From: Paulinella micropora
Lineage: Eukaryota > Cercozoa > Imbricatea > Euglyphida > Paulinellidae
DNA: 64,000 bases
Direction of reading: 5' to 3'
Assembly: GCA_019918135.1 (NCBI GenBank)
Contig: WBZZ01001445.1
Location: 1-64,000, forward strand
The position numbers and the translations under genes are program-made. The notes under the pieces were generated by a model. That model was not told where the DNA came from. It searched no databases and worked only from the letters and a program-made list of their open reading frames with translations. Shown piece by piece: positions 53,385-62,654 of the stretch (position 1 is its first letter; the number at the start of each line of letters is the position of its first letter).

Positions 53385-56300
53385 ATGTCTAACTTCAAAT
53401 CGCTCTTAGGCCTTAATGAGTTGGCTGTCGATAGTCTAGATATAGCCAACCTCGATTTAACGAACACGAACATAGTGGGCTTAAATACTGATAGAGTGCC
53501 AGAAGATGCTGACCCCGTAAATCTCTACTATACTGACAGCCGATTTGACACACGACTGGCTACCAAAAGCACAACAGACATTAAAGAAGGAAAAAATCTA
53601 TACTACACAGAGCAACGAGTAAGGGACAATGACGAGGTCAAAGCCTCAACTCAACACCGCTCTAATACTTCTAATCCGCACCAAACCAGTTTATATAATC
53701 TCATAGACACTAACATATCCGCACCAACGGTCGGGCAATACTTAACTTATAACGATGTGGATGGTAAATGGAGAAATACAACCATTGGTTCAATTGACAC
53801 ACTCTCTGATGTCGTCATAACCGCACCGATAGCAACTAATAGTTATCTAACATATAATTCAATCAACTGGGTAAATAAAACCTTTCCGATAAATGTGGAT
53901 GAAACAGGCAATATTAGTATGGGTGGGTATTTGAACATAACGGGAGTTAATTTACTAAATACCAAAGATGTTGATGATTGGATAACGGAGCACATAGCGA
54001 ACAATGCGAAAGTGTCAGCGGACGGCTTAATTAACACACACAGCGATGTGTTAATTACAGGCACACCCTCCGATAATCAACTGCTCATTTATAGCACAGG
54101 ACAATGGAGAAACACGAATTCCCCTTTCCTGAGATTAGACGGAACCGCAAATATGATAGCGGGATTAAACATGGGCGGATTTGCTATTTCAAATGTCGGT
54201 AATGTTGATGGTATTGATGTTTCGGCTCTTGATACTTCTGTCGTTAAACTAACAGGAGACCAGACTATAACAGGAAACAAAACATTTACTACTTATGTGG
54301 CCGTAAAAGACTCAAATCCATTAAATACAGGTAAGTTATTCTTCAATTACAACAATAATATGGGTTCTATTTATTCGTCGGAGGCAGGTGGGGCGACGGG
54401 CTATCCATTATCTTTTGTCGGCTCGTCCATACTTTTTGCTCCAACAACAGGGGGCGGAATGACATTGACAAATAATGTTTTAAATTTTAACAGCACAACA
54501 GCAATTAGCGGACTGCCCGCGCCATTCTACGACGGCGATGCTTCAACGAAGGCTTACACTGATACTAAACTGGCAAAGGACGTCACAGTGGCTATGACGG
54601 GCAGTTTAAATATGGGAGGATTTTCAATAACAAATGTAAATTTGGTTGATGGTATTGATGTATCCACCCTTGATACAGCAGTCGTTAAACTAACAGGAGA
54701 CCAAACCATAGCAGGAACTAAGACGTTTAGTAATGAAATCAAAGCAAATGCGGGAATTACATATACTGGCACACTAACGACGGCAACAAATACAAGTGGA
54801 GCAAAAATAGGAATTCAGGGACAAACAGACGGGACATCTAGTAGAGGTATATTTTTATATGATATCACCAATACAAGCTGGGGTATTTATATGGCAACCC
54901 CTGGTTCAAACAAAAGTTTATCAAATGGAACAGCAGTGGCGGGAAATGGTATTTCAGATTTTGTTATGAGGTTTAGGTGTAATGGTAGTTCAAGCAATGG
55001 TTATGTGTGGGAGAATTCATTGGAGCAATTGTTAATGTCATTAAATGGTTCAACTGGGGCATTATGGACAAAAGGATTAATAACAGCTAGTGCGGGAGTA
55101 TCAACAACCACATTAACAGCGAGTGGGGCGATAACAGCGAATGGCGGACTAAATATGGGAAGCCAGAGTATAACAAATGTAAATCTGGTTGATGGTGTGG
55201 ATGTTTCTGTTCTTGATACTTCGGTTGTCAAACTAGAGACCAAACCATAGCAGGGAATAAAAAATTTACTTCAACAATAGAAGTGCGGGGCGCCACAGCT
55301 CCAACCGCTTTTGATGGTATCGGTGTTGCCTTTGATACGGCGACAAATATAGGAATGATTGCCGCACAAAAAATAGCAACTGCGGCCTGGTATCCGATAC
55401 AAATAACGGGTTCGTATGTTGAGTTATATTCTGGTAATACTTTAATTATAACCGCAACTGGAACAACACTATCTTTGAATAACAACAAAATAACAAACTT
55501 AGCCACACCATCAGCAACAACGGACGGAGCGACAAAAGGGTATGCGGACACATTGGACGGACAAAATGTAAAATTAACAGGAGACCAAACAATAACGGGA
55601 ATTAAAATATTTAATGGAACAAGAAATGATGTAAGAGCACTGACCTTATTAAGCCAAGCAGATTTTAATAATGTGGATATCATTAATGGTGGAAATATAA
55701 CATATAATGGGGCGCGGATATTAAACCAAAACGGAGGAGACATATTCTTTTCACAGACGACGGGTGATTGGCAGTCTTTCTTATATACTCTAAATACTGC
55801 TTCAAGTGGAACCGCGAACCAACGAGGCTACCTATTCACGATGTAGCATCTGATGTAAAAGGGGCGGGACTTTATATTTCAAAACTTTTGGATAATAAAA
55901 GTGCTTCGTCTGACATTGTCCGTTTTAACAATGCGGGCGGTATGCGGTTTTATGGTGCCTTAGATATGAACTCAAACAATATAACAAATGGCGGAACAAT
56001 AACAGGAACAACAATTACTTCAACCGCGGGTATATCAACAACTACAGCAACCGCGAGTGGATTAATCACGGCAAATGCTGGTATATCAACAACAACCGCA
56101 ACCGCAAGCGGATTATTAACAGCAGATGGAGGTTGTAAGTTATCTATTCAAAATAAAGTAGATGGAGGAAATGGGCAGGGTATATTTATGTGGGATACTG
56201 ATAATACAGAGTGGGGAATATATCTGGCAACTGGAAATGTGAGTGCGAAAAGTTTTGCTGGTGGTATAGCAGTTGTAGGAAATGATTTTACTTTTGGTTT

Positions 56301-57438
56301 TAGATTTAGGGCTTTTAACAATTCAGGTTATGGTTTTATATGGGAGAATTCTTCGGAACAATTGTTAATGTCGTTAAATGGAGCAAACGGCACTTTATGG
56401 ACAAAAGGATTAATAACTGCGAGTGCTGGTGTATCAACAACCACATTGGCAGCAAGCGACAAAATAACAACAAGTAAAGATGTATCAAATGTAAGCCGTC
56501 CAATAATTATAGGCAATTCAACAAAATCAGCAAATGGGGCGACAGGTGGATTAGAATTATACGGAACGGCTTCAAATATTGGAGGAGCACACTTGCAGGC
56601 AGTAATATCCACAGATGCTTATCCAACATTTCAATTATTGAACTGGGCACACGACAATGTCAATTTAAGTTTTGATGCTTATTTTGATGGCACGAACTGG
56701 AAATCAAGCCACAGCGGTTCAAACTTTCTAATTCAAAAAGGTGGAAAACTCGCTTTTTATTATAATTCAGGAACAGCGGTTGGAAACAATATATCTTACA
56801 CTGAGGCGATTAATATTAATACGTCGGGAGAGTTAGTTTTACCAACAGCATCCAGCGGTAATTTATTAATACGAAAAAGACCCGCCGCTACTAACGACCC
56901 GCAACTATTTTTTAAATCGGGAGGATATACGAATTATGGAGTAATTGTTTCTTCTACTGGTTTGCTTCATGCTTGGACTACTTCAAACTCTACTACTGGC
57001 GAGCCGTCAGGTAGTTATAATTATATCCCGCTTAATGGTGCTTGGACAAACTCCTCGGACAGGAGGCTAAAATCGGATATTAAAACATTAGACTGCGGTG
57101 ATTGTTGCGAGAAACTAATGAAAATAAACTGCTGTTCGTATTATTGGAAATCAGATGAAAAGAAAGGAAAAAAAGGCCACGGATTTATTGCGGACGAAGT
57201 AAAAAAAGTATTTCCTGAATTTGTATCTGAAAGTGGGGTAAAAGCAGAGGATGGAGAAGGCTGCCTTGAAGGCATAACATATACTGACTTTATACCTGTA
57301 TTGGTCAGCGGATTTCAACATTTATCAGAAAAAGTAGTTAATTTAGAAAAAGAAAATAAAACTTTACTTAATATATTACAAGACCAAGCGAACCAATTAG
57401 CAGAAATCCGAGCAGTTGTTTTCCCTCCCAATGCCTAG
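53385..57438 (+). pseudogene. Long trimeric-fibre-type protein with C-terminal S74 chaperone (broken about twice)
   Basis: About 4 kb of coding sequence in one direction. The body holds repeated modules around LTGDQTITGNKTF and LNMGGFSITNVNLVDGIDVS, the pattern of phage and virus tail-fibre shafts. The last ~130 residues carry a Peptidase_S74 intramolecular chaperone: NSSDRRLKSDI with the Ser and Lys of the self-cleaving dyad, GHGFIADEV, YTDFIPVLV and a closing coiled coil. In that family the chaperone trimerises the fibre and then cuts itself off. The likely role is host attachment from the capsid vertex. It overlaps the next gene by 8 bp. Broken about two times. Confidence 0.85.
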
Positions 57439-57763
57439 ATTACACCCACCGCCAATCATAGAGACGGAAGACCTTACACCCGAACTCAAAAACCGTGTGC
57501 TAGATGTCCAAATTAAACAGGAAGAAAAAAAATTAGACCACGAATACGAGGACAGCTGGGATTGCTGTTTGACTAAGCTAAAAACCGACAGCCGACTTAT
57601 TAAATACTTATTTCAAATGGGTATCATTATCGCCATCATCACCCTTTGTATCGTGAGGCTGTCTGAAAAGAACTTACCGTGTGAAGTTGCCAACACTTAT
57701 GTGGGTATTTTAACACTATTAATAGGCATCTGCCTTCCTTCCCCATCTTCAAGTAAGAAGTGA
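57431..57763 (+). CDS. Two-span membrane protein, element B
   Basis: 110 residues from the ATG at 57,431, which overlaps the end of the fibre gene. An N-terminal Pro-rich and acidic segment precedes a Cys pair (WDCCL), one hydrophobic span near residues 59-75 (FQMGIIIAIITLCIV) and a second near 89-101 (YVGILTLLIGICL). No family is recognised. A membrane or virion-entry role is possible. Its end overlaps the convergent Cys-rich gene by 15 bp. Confidence 0.6.
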   Translation: MPRLHPPPIIETEDLTPELKNRVLDVQIKQEEKKLDHEYEDSWDCCLTKLKTDSRLIKYLFQMGIIIAIITLCIVRLSEKNLPCEVANTYVGILTLLIGICLPSPSSSKK

Positions 57764-57982
57764 GCATTCATACAGATAGACTTTATACCAAGAAGCATCG
57801 TTTGAGCAGATTAGCGGAATAGCTTCATCAAAACTAACACACCAATCGCTGAAAGGCTTATACACACATCCTTTTTGAATACACCACACACAACTTTCAT
57901 TTTTTTTATCGCTGACCCGTGAATAGAAATCACAAGCTGTCCGACCTAACACAGAACACACAAATAATAATATTAATAACAT
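57749..57982 (-). CDS. Small secreted Cys-rich protein (PSI/plexin-repeat-like pattern), element B
   Basis: 77 residues with a clear signal peptide (MLLILLFVCSVLG). Six cysteines follow in a compact pattern that includes CVWC, C-VYKPFSDWC and PLIC. The CxWC motif and spacing recall PSI domains, but the match is only by eye. The gene is conserved in element A next to the same 120-residue protein, so it is a core accessory gene of this lineage. Secretion into the medium or display on a membrane is inferred. Confidence 0.6.
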   Translation of the reverse strand: MLLILLFVCSVLGRTACDFYSRVSDKKNESCVWCIQKGCVYKPFSDWCVSFDEAIPLICSNDASWYKVYLYECSLLT

Positions 57983-58008
57983 AATATATTATACAACATA
58001 TAGAAACA
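57983..58008. promoter_or_regulatory. Divergent promoter of the Cys-rich and 120-residue genes, element B
   Basis: 26-bp AT-rich gap with TATTATACAACATAT. Its arrangement and motif match 12,207-12,235 in element A. Confidence 0.45.
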
Positions 58009-58371
58009 ATGAGTGAGTTCAAATTCCAAAAGATTATTTTTCTGAGTAATGATTTTGCTGGTGGTAGCAAAACATTTGACAAAACCATTAAATTGAACTT
58101 TACACCAACTAGAATGAATGTTAAGTATATCCACTATATGAATGATATGACTGAAACGAAAAGAAAAATCCTTCATATGGACCGCATCGGAATTATTGGA
58201 ACATTCGCCGACAGCAATGTCGCAAACATTTCCAATCTTAGCTACAACTTGGGGATTATTAATTGGACCGACGGGCAATACAGTTTTAGAGTGCTTAAAA
58301 CGGACAATGGCAGTATTGAGACTGACCTCCTAGCTGGAAGGATTGTTATTTGTTTGGAATTTCTCGCGTGA
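58009..58371 (+). CDS. Conserved 120-residue protein of unknown function, element B
   Basis: Same length as the A protein (11,844-12,206) and alike over its whole length. Beta-rich, with no zinc ligands or membrane spans. It lies 9 bp before the ATPase. Conservation and linkage to the packaging ATPase suggest a capsid-associated protein, but no family is recognised. Confidence 0.7.
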   Translation: MSEFKFQKIIFLSNDFAGGSKTFDKTIKLNFTPTRMNVKYIHYMNDMTETKRKILHMDRIGIIGTFADSNVANISNLSYNLGIINWTDGQYSFRVLKTDNGSIETDLLAGRIVICLEFLA

Positions 58372-58380
58372 TTAAAATAT

Positions 58381-59208
58381 ATGGCGATGGAGAAAATCAA
58401 TAATGTAAAGGTAAAACCAGTCAAGCAAAACGGAGATGGCGACAAGTTGGCTAAAGGATATAAGTTGTTTGATGAACCGTATGCCAATATTTTTCTTCTC
58501 GCTCGCAAGAAGAGTGGCAAGACAACGGCACTGTTTGAAATCCTGAAACGAACGACCGACAAAAAGACCCGCATTGTTATTATCGCCAGCACGATACACA
58601 AGGACCACATCTACAAAGAAATGGTTAAGCACTTCAAGAAGAAGGGAAACCCGATGGCGATATACACATATTTGAAAACGGAAGGCTACAGTGTAATCGA
58701 TTACGAGTTAGACAAGCTCAACAAGCCGGACGAGGAACAAGAAGAAGGCGAAATCGTTCAGGACGAGAAAGAAGAACCGAAGCCGAAGTTTTTATATTTT
58801 GGTAAAGATGAAGAGAAGAAGCGGCAGGGGCGAGCCCCCGCACCCCCATCTAAGTATCAAACTCCAGAAGTCGTGTTCGTGTTAGATGATTTAGGTAGTG
58901 GTTTAAGGGATAAGTCCGTTAGCGACCTGTTGAAAAAAAATAGACACTACAAGTCAAAAGTGATTATGAGTTCGCAGTATCTTAACGACTTACGACCTGA
59001 GGCTATCAAACAGCTGGACTACCTACTCATTTTTCCTGGACAGAGTGTTGATAAAATTGAACTCGTGTATAAACATTTGGACCTCGGCTACGACCTTGAA
59101 TACTTTATTGAAAAATATCACGAGGCGACGAAAGAGAGGTTTAACTTTTTGTATGTGGATGCGGTATCGGATGAATTGCGAAAGAACTTCAATATTCGTT
59201 TTACTTAA
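58381..59208 (+). CDS. A32-like FtsK/HerA genome-packaging ATPase, element B
   Basis: 275 residues. Walker A ARKKSGKTT lies at ~41-49, Walker B VVFVLDD at ~164-170, then GSGLRDKSV and the sensor strand VIMSSQYLNDL at ~194-204. A charged, Pro-rich linker at ~115-160 is unlike that of element A. Length and motif order fit packaging ATPases of Polintons, adintoviruses and virophages. It would translocate DNA into the capsid. It lies between the 120-residue protein and the small basic protein. Confidence 0.93.
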   Translation: MAMEKINNVKVKPVKQNGDGDKLAKGYKLFDEPYANIFLLARKKSGKTTALFEILKRTTDKKTRIVIIASTIHKDHIYKEMVKHFKKKGNPMAIYTYLKTEGYSVIDYELDKLNKPDEEQEEGEIVQDEKEEPKPKFLYFGKDEEKKRQGRAPAPPSKYQTPEVVFVLDDLGSGLRDKSVSDLLKKNRHYKSKVIMSSQYLNDLRPEAIKQLDYLLIFPGQSVDKIELVYKHLDLGYDLEYFIEKYHEATKERFNFLYVDAVSDELRKNFNIRFT

Positions 59209-59303
59209 TTTAAATTAATTTTTTTTTCTATACAATATACAAGCCAACATCACCAGTGATTATTTCACAACCATCGGGATACAATATCAGCTACAATCCT
59301 TCA

Positions 59304-59546
59304 ATGCCACAGGCAGGAGGACGAAAGAAGAAGGGAAAAAAGAAACAAACAGGAGGCAAAGTAAATTGGGCGAAGATCGGAAAAGCGATAGTGGATGCTA
59401 ATAGGTTTATCAAGAAGAACCAATTGATTTCAAGGGGTGCTACTTTTCTCAGCGATGTCGGAGTGCCTTATGCGGACCGTGTAGCGAAGGCCGCGATGAA
59501 GCAAGGATACGGTAAGCAACGAGGTGGAGCAGTCAAATTTAGGTAA
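59304..59546 (+). CDS. Small basic Gly/Lys-rich protein, element B
   Basis: About 80 residues. I chose the ATG at 59,304; the frame is open upstream to a GTG at 59,256. It has a Lys/Gly tract (GGRKKKGKKKQTGG), then a helix (VNWAKIGKAIVDANRF) and a Gly/Arg-rich C-terminus. It resembles small DNA-condensing or minor capsid proteins of adenovirus-like viruses. The gene is the copia insertion site in element A. Confidence 0.65.
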   Translation: MPQAGGRKKKGKKKQTGGKVNWAKIGKAIVDANRFIKKNQLISRGATFLSDVGVPYADRVAKAAMKQGYGKQRGGAVKFR

Positions 59547-59616
59547 GGACATCACAACTAAAATAAAAAACTAAACCTTCTATTATTTTTTTACTAATAA
59601 TATACAACCAGTAGTA

Positions 59617-60675
59617 ATGCGAAGTAAGCCGAAGAAACAACGACCACCGAGAATATACAGAACCAAAGATGGCCGACCATATATCAAAGTAAAAGGCAAA
59701 CGAGCATATCTAAACTTTGGCGAGAAAACGAATGACCTTTCAACACTTCAAATCGTTAAACTGTTTCTGAAATATATGAAAGGGGACAATAAAACGAAGA
59801 AAACACGAAAGACAAAAGAGCGAATAATCAAGTCCGAATTCAATCGCCTTGAACACGAGAACCGCAACCAGATACAAAACAACCTGCTGAAAAAACATGA
59901 ACTAATACACGAGCAGGAGCAAAAGGAAAAGAAGTTAAGAGAACAGGCAGAAGATGAGAAGAAAAGAATGGAGAGGAAGGAGAATGCTGACATTAAAGAA
60001 AGACAAGAAGAATTAATAAGGGAGGCGAACAGAGAGCAAAAACTTATAGAGGATGTAAAATTTGAACAAGATAGAAAAAATAATTTAATGCTATTACCAC
60101 CTTTCCAACCTCAATACATACAAGCACCACCACAAGCACCACAACTAGGACCACCACAAGCACCACCACAAGCACCACCACAAGCACCACAACTAGGGCC
60201 ACCACAAGCACCACCACAAGCACCACAACTAGGGCCACCACAAGCACCACAATTAGGACCACCACAAGCACCACAATTAGGACCACCACAAGCACCAGAA
60301 GAAAAACAGATGCCATTGAAAACAAAAGAAGAGAAAAAGGCTGAGAAGGAATTAAAAGAAAAATACATTGAACTAATGAAGAAAGCTGGCTTTACAACTA
60401 AATTTATTAAAGGCTTGAGCAAAACAGAATTTATCAAACTTGGCACAGGAATAGAGAAAGCGATAGCTGATGCCCAATCAGCAGATGAGCAGAAAGAACT
60501 GGCTGAACAATACAAAAAAGAATTAGAACAAGAAAAAAAGCAAGCGGATGCCAAAGCGAAACACTTTGAAATTAAAGACAAAATATCATACATATCCGCA
60601 GGTTTAAGAAATGATTACAAGTATCCGAAATTGGACATACCCAAACTTGGGGCCCTGCTTTGGAAAAAGAAATGA
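59617..60675 (+). CDS. Coiled-coil structural-type protein with PQAP repeat linker, element B
   Basis: 352 residues. At 1-60 is a basic domain (PPRIYRTKDGRPYI, YLNFGEKTNDLSTLQIV) shared with element A. A coiled coil follows at ~70-155, then a linker at ~165-230 built from APPQAP and APQLGPP repeats. A C-terminal helical domain completes it. A TATACAA motif lies 10 bp upstream. Its stop overlaps the protease start. A role as internal virion or scaffold protein cut by the protease is plausible but not shown. Confidence 0.65.
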   Translation: MRSKPKKQRPPRIYRTKDGRPYIKVKGKRAYLNFGEKTNDLSTLQIVKLFLKYMKGDNKTKKTRKTKERIIKSEFNRLEHENRNQIQNNLLKKHELIHEQEQKEKKLREQAEDEKKRMERKENADIKERQEELIREANREQKLIEDVKFEQDRKNNLMLLPPFQPQYIQAPPQAPQLGPPQAPPQAPPQAPQLGPPQAPPQAPQLGPPQAPQLGPPQAPQLGPPQAPEEKQMPLKTKEEKKAEKELKEKYIELMKKAGFTTKFIKGLSKTEFIKLGTGIEKAIADAQSADEQKELAEQYKKELEQEKKQADAKAKHFEIKDKISYISAGLRNDYKYPKLDIPKLGALLWKKK

Positions 60676-61661
60676 AAGCTCGGGGCAAACCACCACCAAA
60701 AAAAGTTAAAGGAAAACACACGACTGCGGGTATGGCACAAGTTATAGTAGATGAAGGTATTGATTTAGGAATAGACCAGAATGAAATGAGAAAGAAACTC
60801 GCTGATTATTTGGGAATAAACCAAACGGGTGCTGGGGCTAAAACGATGGAGGAATTAATCCACAAACTTTTAACGATAGCAAAAATTAAGAAATATTTGA
60901 AGAAGGGCAAATACAGGAAAAAAATGAAGAAGAAGGATTATGTAAATAACTTGGTAACCGAAATGAGAAGCGACCCAAACATTAAAAATCAAGTTTCAAA
61001 TACTCTCGGTATTCAACCAACCGAGGAACAGCCAACAGAAGAGCAACAACCAACACCAACAGAAGAGCAACAACCAACACCAACAGAAGAGCAACAACCA
61101 ACACCAACAGAAGAGCAACAACCAACAGCAGAAGAGCAACAAAAAATACCAGAGAACTTGGCGGGGTCAGGAAGAGGTTTAATGACGGACGAAATAGACA
61201 ACATTATGAAAAATCACGATTGGTATTTGGGCACAGTTGCCAGCGACGAAATAAACAAACTTAAACCAGAAAAAAGAAAGAAGTATGGTTTTATAATGAA
61301 TTTGGATAAGTCTAGCCAACCAGGCTCACATTGGATTGCTATTTGGATTGACACAATTAAAGACGACTCTATTGAAATCTACGACCCTCTCGCACTGTAT
61401 AAGCCGACTGAGCTATTTCTTCACCAAATGAAACAACTTATTGAAAAGAGTAAGCCGAACACATATCTGCTTATGAAGGTTAATCAAGTCAAAAACCAAA
61501 GCGACACAACAGATACCTGCGGGTGGCATAGTATTAGATTTCTTTTAGAGCGAGCAAAAGGGAACCGCTTTAAATTTGCCAGCGGTTGGACAGACTTAAA
61601 AGAAAAAGAAGCCGATGAGTTGAAAGTCCAGAACGGCTACGGCTTTGACACATTCATTTAG
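60672..61661 (+). CDS. Adenain-like cysteine protease, element B
   Basis: 329 residues from the ATG at 60,672, which overlaps the preceding stop in an ATGA junction. Residues ~1-115 form a basic helical domain. Next comes a linker of PTPTEEQQ repeats (~117-160). The protease domain follows with His ~220 (GSHWIAIW), Asp ~238 (EIYDPLAL) and Cys ~283 (DTCGWHS). This triad order and the CGWH motif fit the adenain/Ulp1-like proteases of Polintons. The N-terminal extension is long for the family. It would mature capsid proteins. Confidence 0.9.
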   Translation: MKARGKPPPKKVKGKHTTAGMAQVIVDEGIDLGIDQNEMRKKLADYLGINQTGAGAKTMEELIHKLLTIAKIKKYLKKGKYRKKMKKKDYVNNLVTEMRSDPNIKNQVSNTLGIQPTEEQPTEEQQPTPTEEQQPTPTEEQQPTPTEEQQPTAEEQQKIPENLAGSGRGLMTDEIDNIMKNHDWYLGTVASDEINKLKPEKRKKYGFIMNLDKSSQPGSHWIAIWIDTIKDDSIEIYDPLALYKPTELFLHQMKQLIEKSKPNTYLLMKVNQVKNQSDTTDTCGWHSIRFLLERAKGNRFKFASGWTDLKEKEADELKVQNGYGFDTFI

Positions 61662-61781
61662 CAGGGGCAAGCCCCCGCACCCCCAAGTGGTTTGAAGTAA
61701 TTAAAAAAATATATTTTCCTATATATACAGTATAGTTTTTTTTGAGATTGTAAGTGGTTTTTTGAAAAAAAAGCACTTACT

Positions 61782-62594
61782 ATGGAGTATCGTGGCGGGC
61801 GAAGTAGCAACATTTACTATGTCAATAGCAAAAATAGGATAAACGGAACAGACAGTGATTTCACTCACTCCATTGATATGAAATCGCTAGACAATCCAAC
61901 ACATTGTAAAATTTTACATATCTATGTGCCTAAATCGTATTATTCTGTCGCCAGCCCTTATAACACTTTTACTCTAAGTGAAGATGGATTTGAGGCGCTA
62001 ATTACGATACCCGAAGGAAACTACACGATGAATAACTTAAAGAATAAACTGGCCGAGGTGCTAACCGCAGATAGCCCCAATGACTACACATATACAATAA
62101 CAAGCAACAATACCAATACCGACCCAGAAGACGGCAAGCTATTATTTACCGTAGCGAATAACGGAGGCATCCAACCGCGGTTTATATTTGACACCGAAAC
62201 TCGCATTCACGAAGTAATGGGTTTTGACCGCGACTCAACATATTTCTTTGCTAATAATACCATTAGGTCTCCAAATGTCATAATCTTGACTGGCGAAAAA
62301 ACTTTGTATTTACAGTCGGACCTGATTGGAGAAGGCGATAATCACGTATTACAGGAAATATACACAGCAAATGAAATCCCGTTCGGCTCTGTTATCTACG
62401 ACGGCTCTGGCAGTGAATACGGCAAACGACTATCAACTAGTTCAAGCAATGTGTATCGGTTCTATTTGACTGACGAAAACGACCAGCCGGTTAATCTCAA
62501 CGGCCTCGGTATTGTAATGACGCTATTGATTTATCGCGAGACGAATTATTTTAATTTATTTACATCATTTTTTAATTTGTTAAAAAGCCGATAA
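61782..62594 (+). CDS. Penton / minor capsid protein (single jelly roll), element B
   Basis: 270 residues. The start (SSNIYYVNSKNRINGTDSDFTHSID) matches the N-terminal arm typical of Polinton-like and virophage minor capsid proteins, where phrases like YVNSRNR and DFT are common. The rest is beta-rich with an FTLSEDG...ITIPEGNYT block. It would form the capsid vertices that carry the fibre. It lies between the protease and major capsid gene, the usual place. A remnant of its orthologue ends element A. Confidence 0.85.
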   Translation: MEYRGGRSSNIYYVNSKNRINGTDSDFTHSIDMKSLDNPTHCKILHIYVPKSYYSVASPYNTFTLSEDGFEALITIPEGNYTMNNLKNKLAEVLTADSPNDYTYTITSNNTNTDPEDGKLLFTVANNGGIQPRFIFDTETRIHEVMGFDRDSTYFFANNTIRSPNVIILTGEKTLYLQSDLIGEGDNHVLQEIYTANEIPFGSVIYDGSGSEYGKRLSTSSSNVYRFYLTDENDQPVNLNGLGIVMTLLIYRETNYFNLFTSFFNLLKSR

Positions 62595-62654
62595 TTAATT
62601 AATTTATTTTTTTCTCATATTACAATATAGACAACCGAAAAACCGAAAAAACAA

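Noticed and set aside
53385-57438. Phage or bacterial contamination, suggested by tail-fibre repeats and the S74 domain
   Set aside because: The gene is embedded between integrase and capsid genes of a Polinton-type element that is itself inserted in a eukaryotic SINE.
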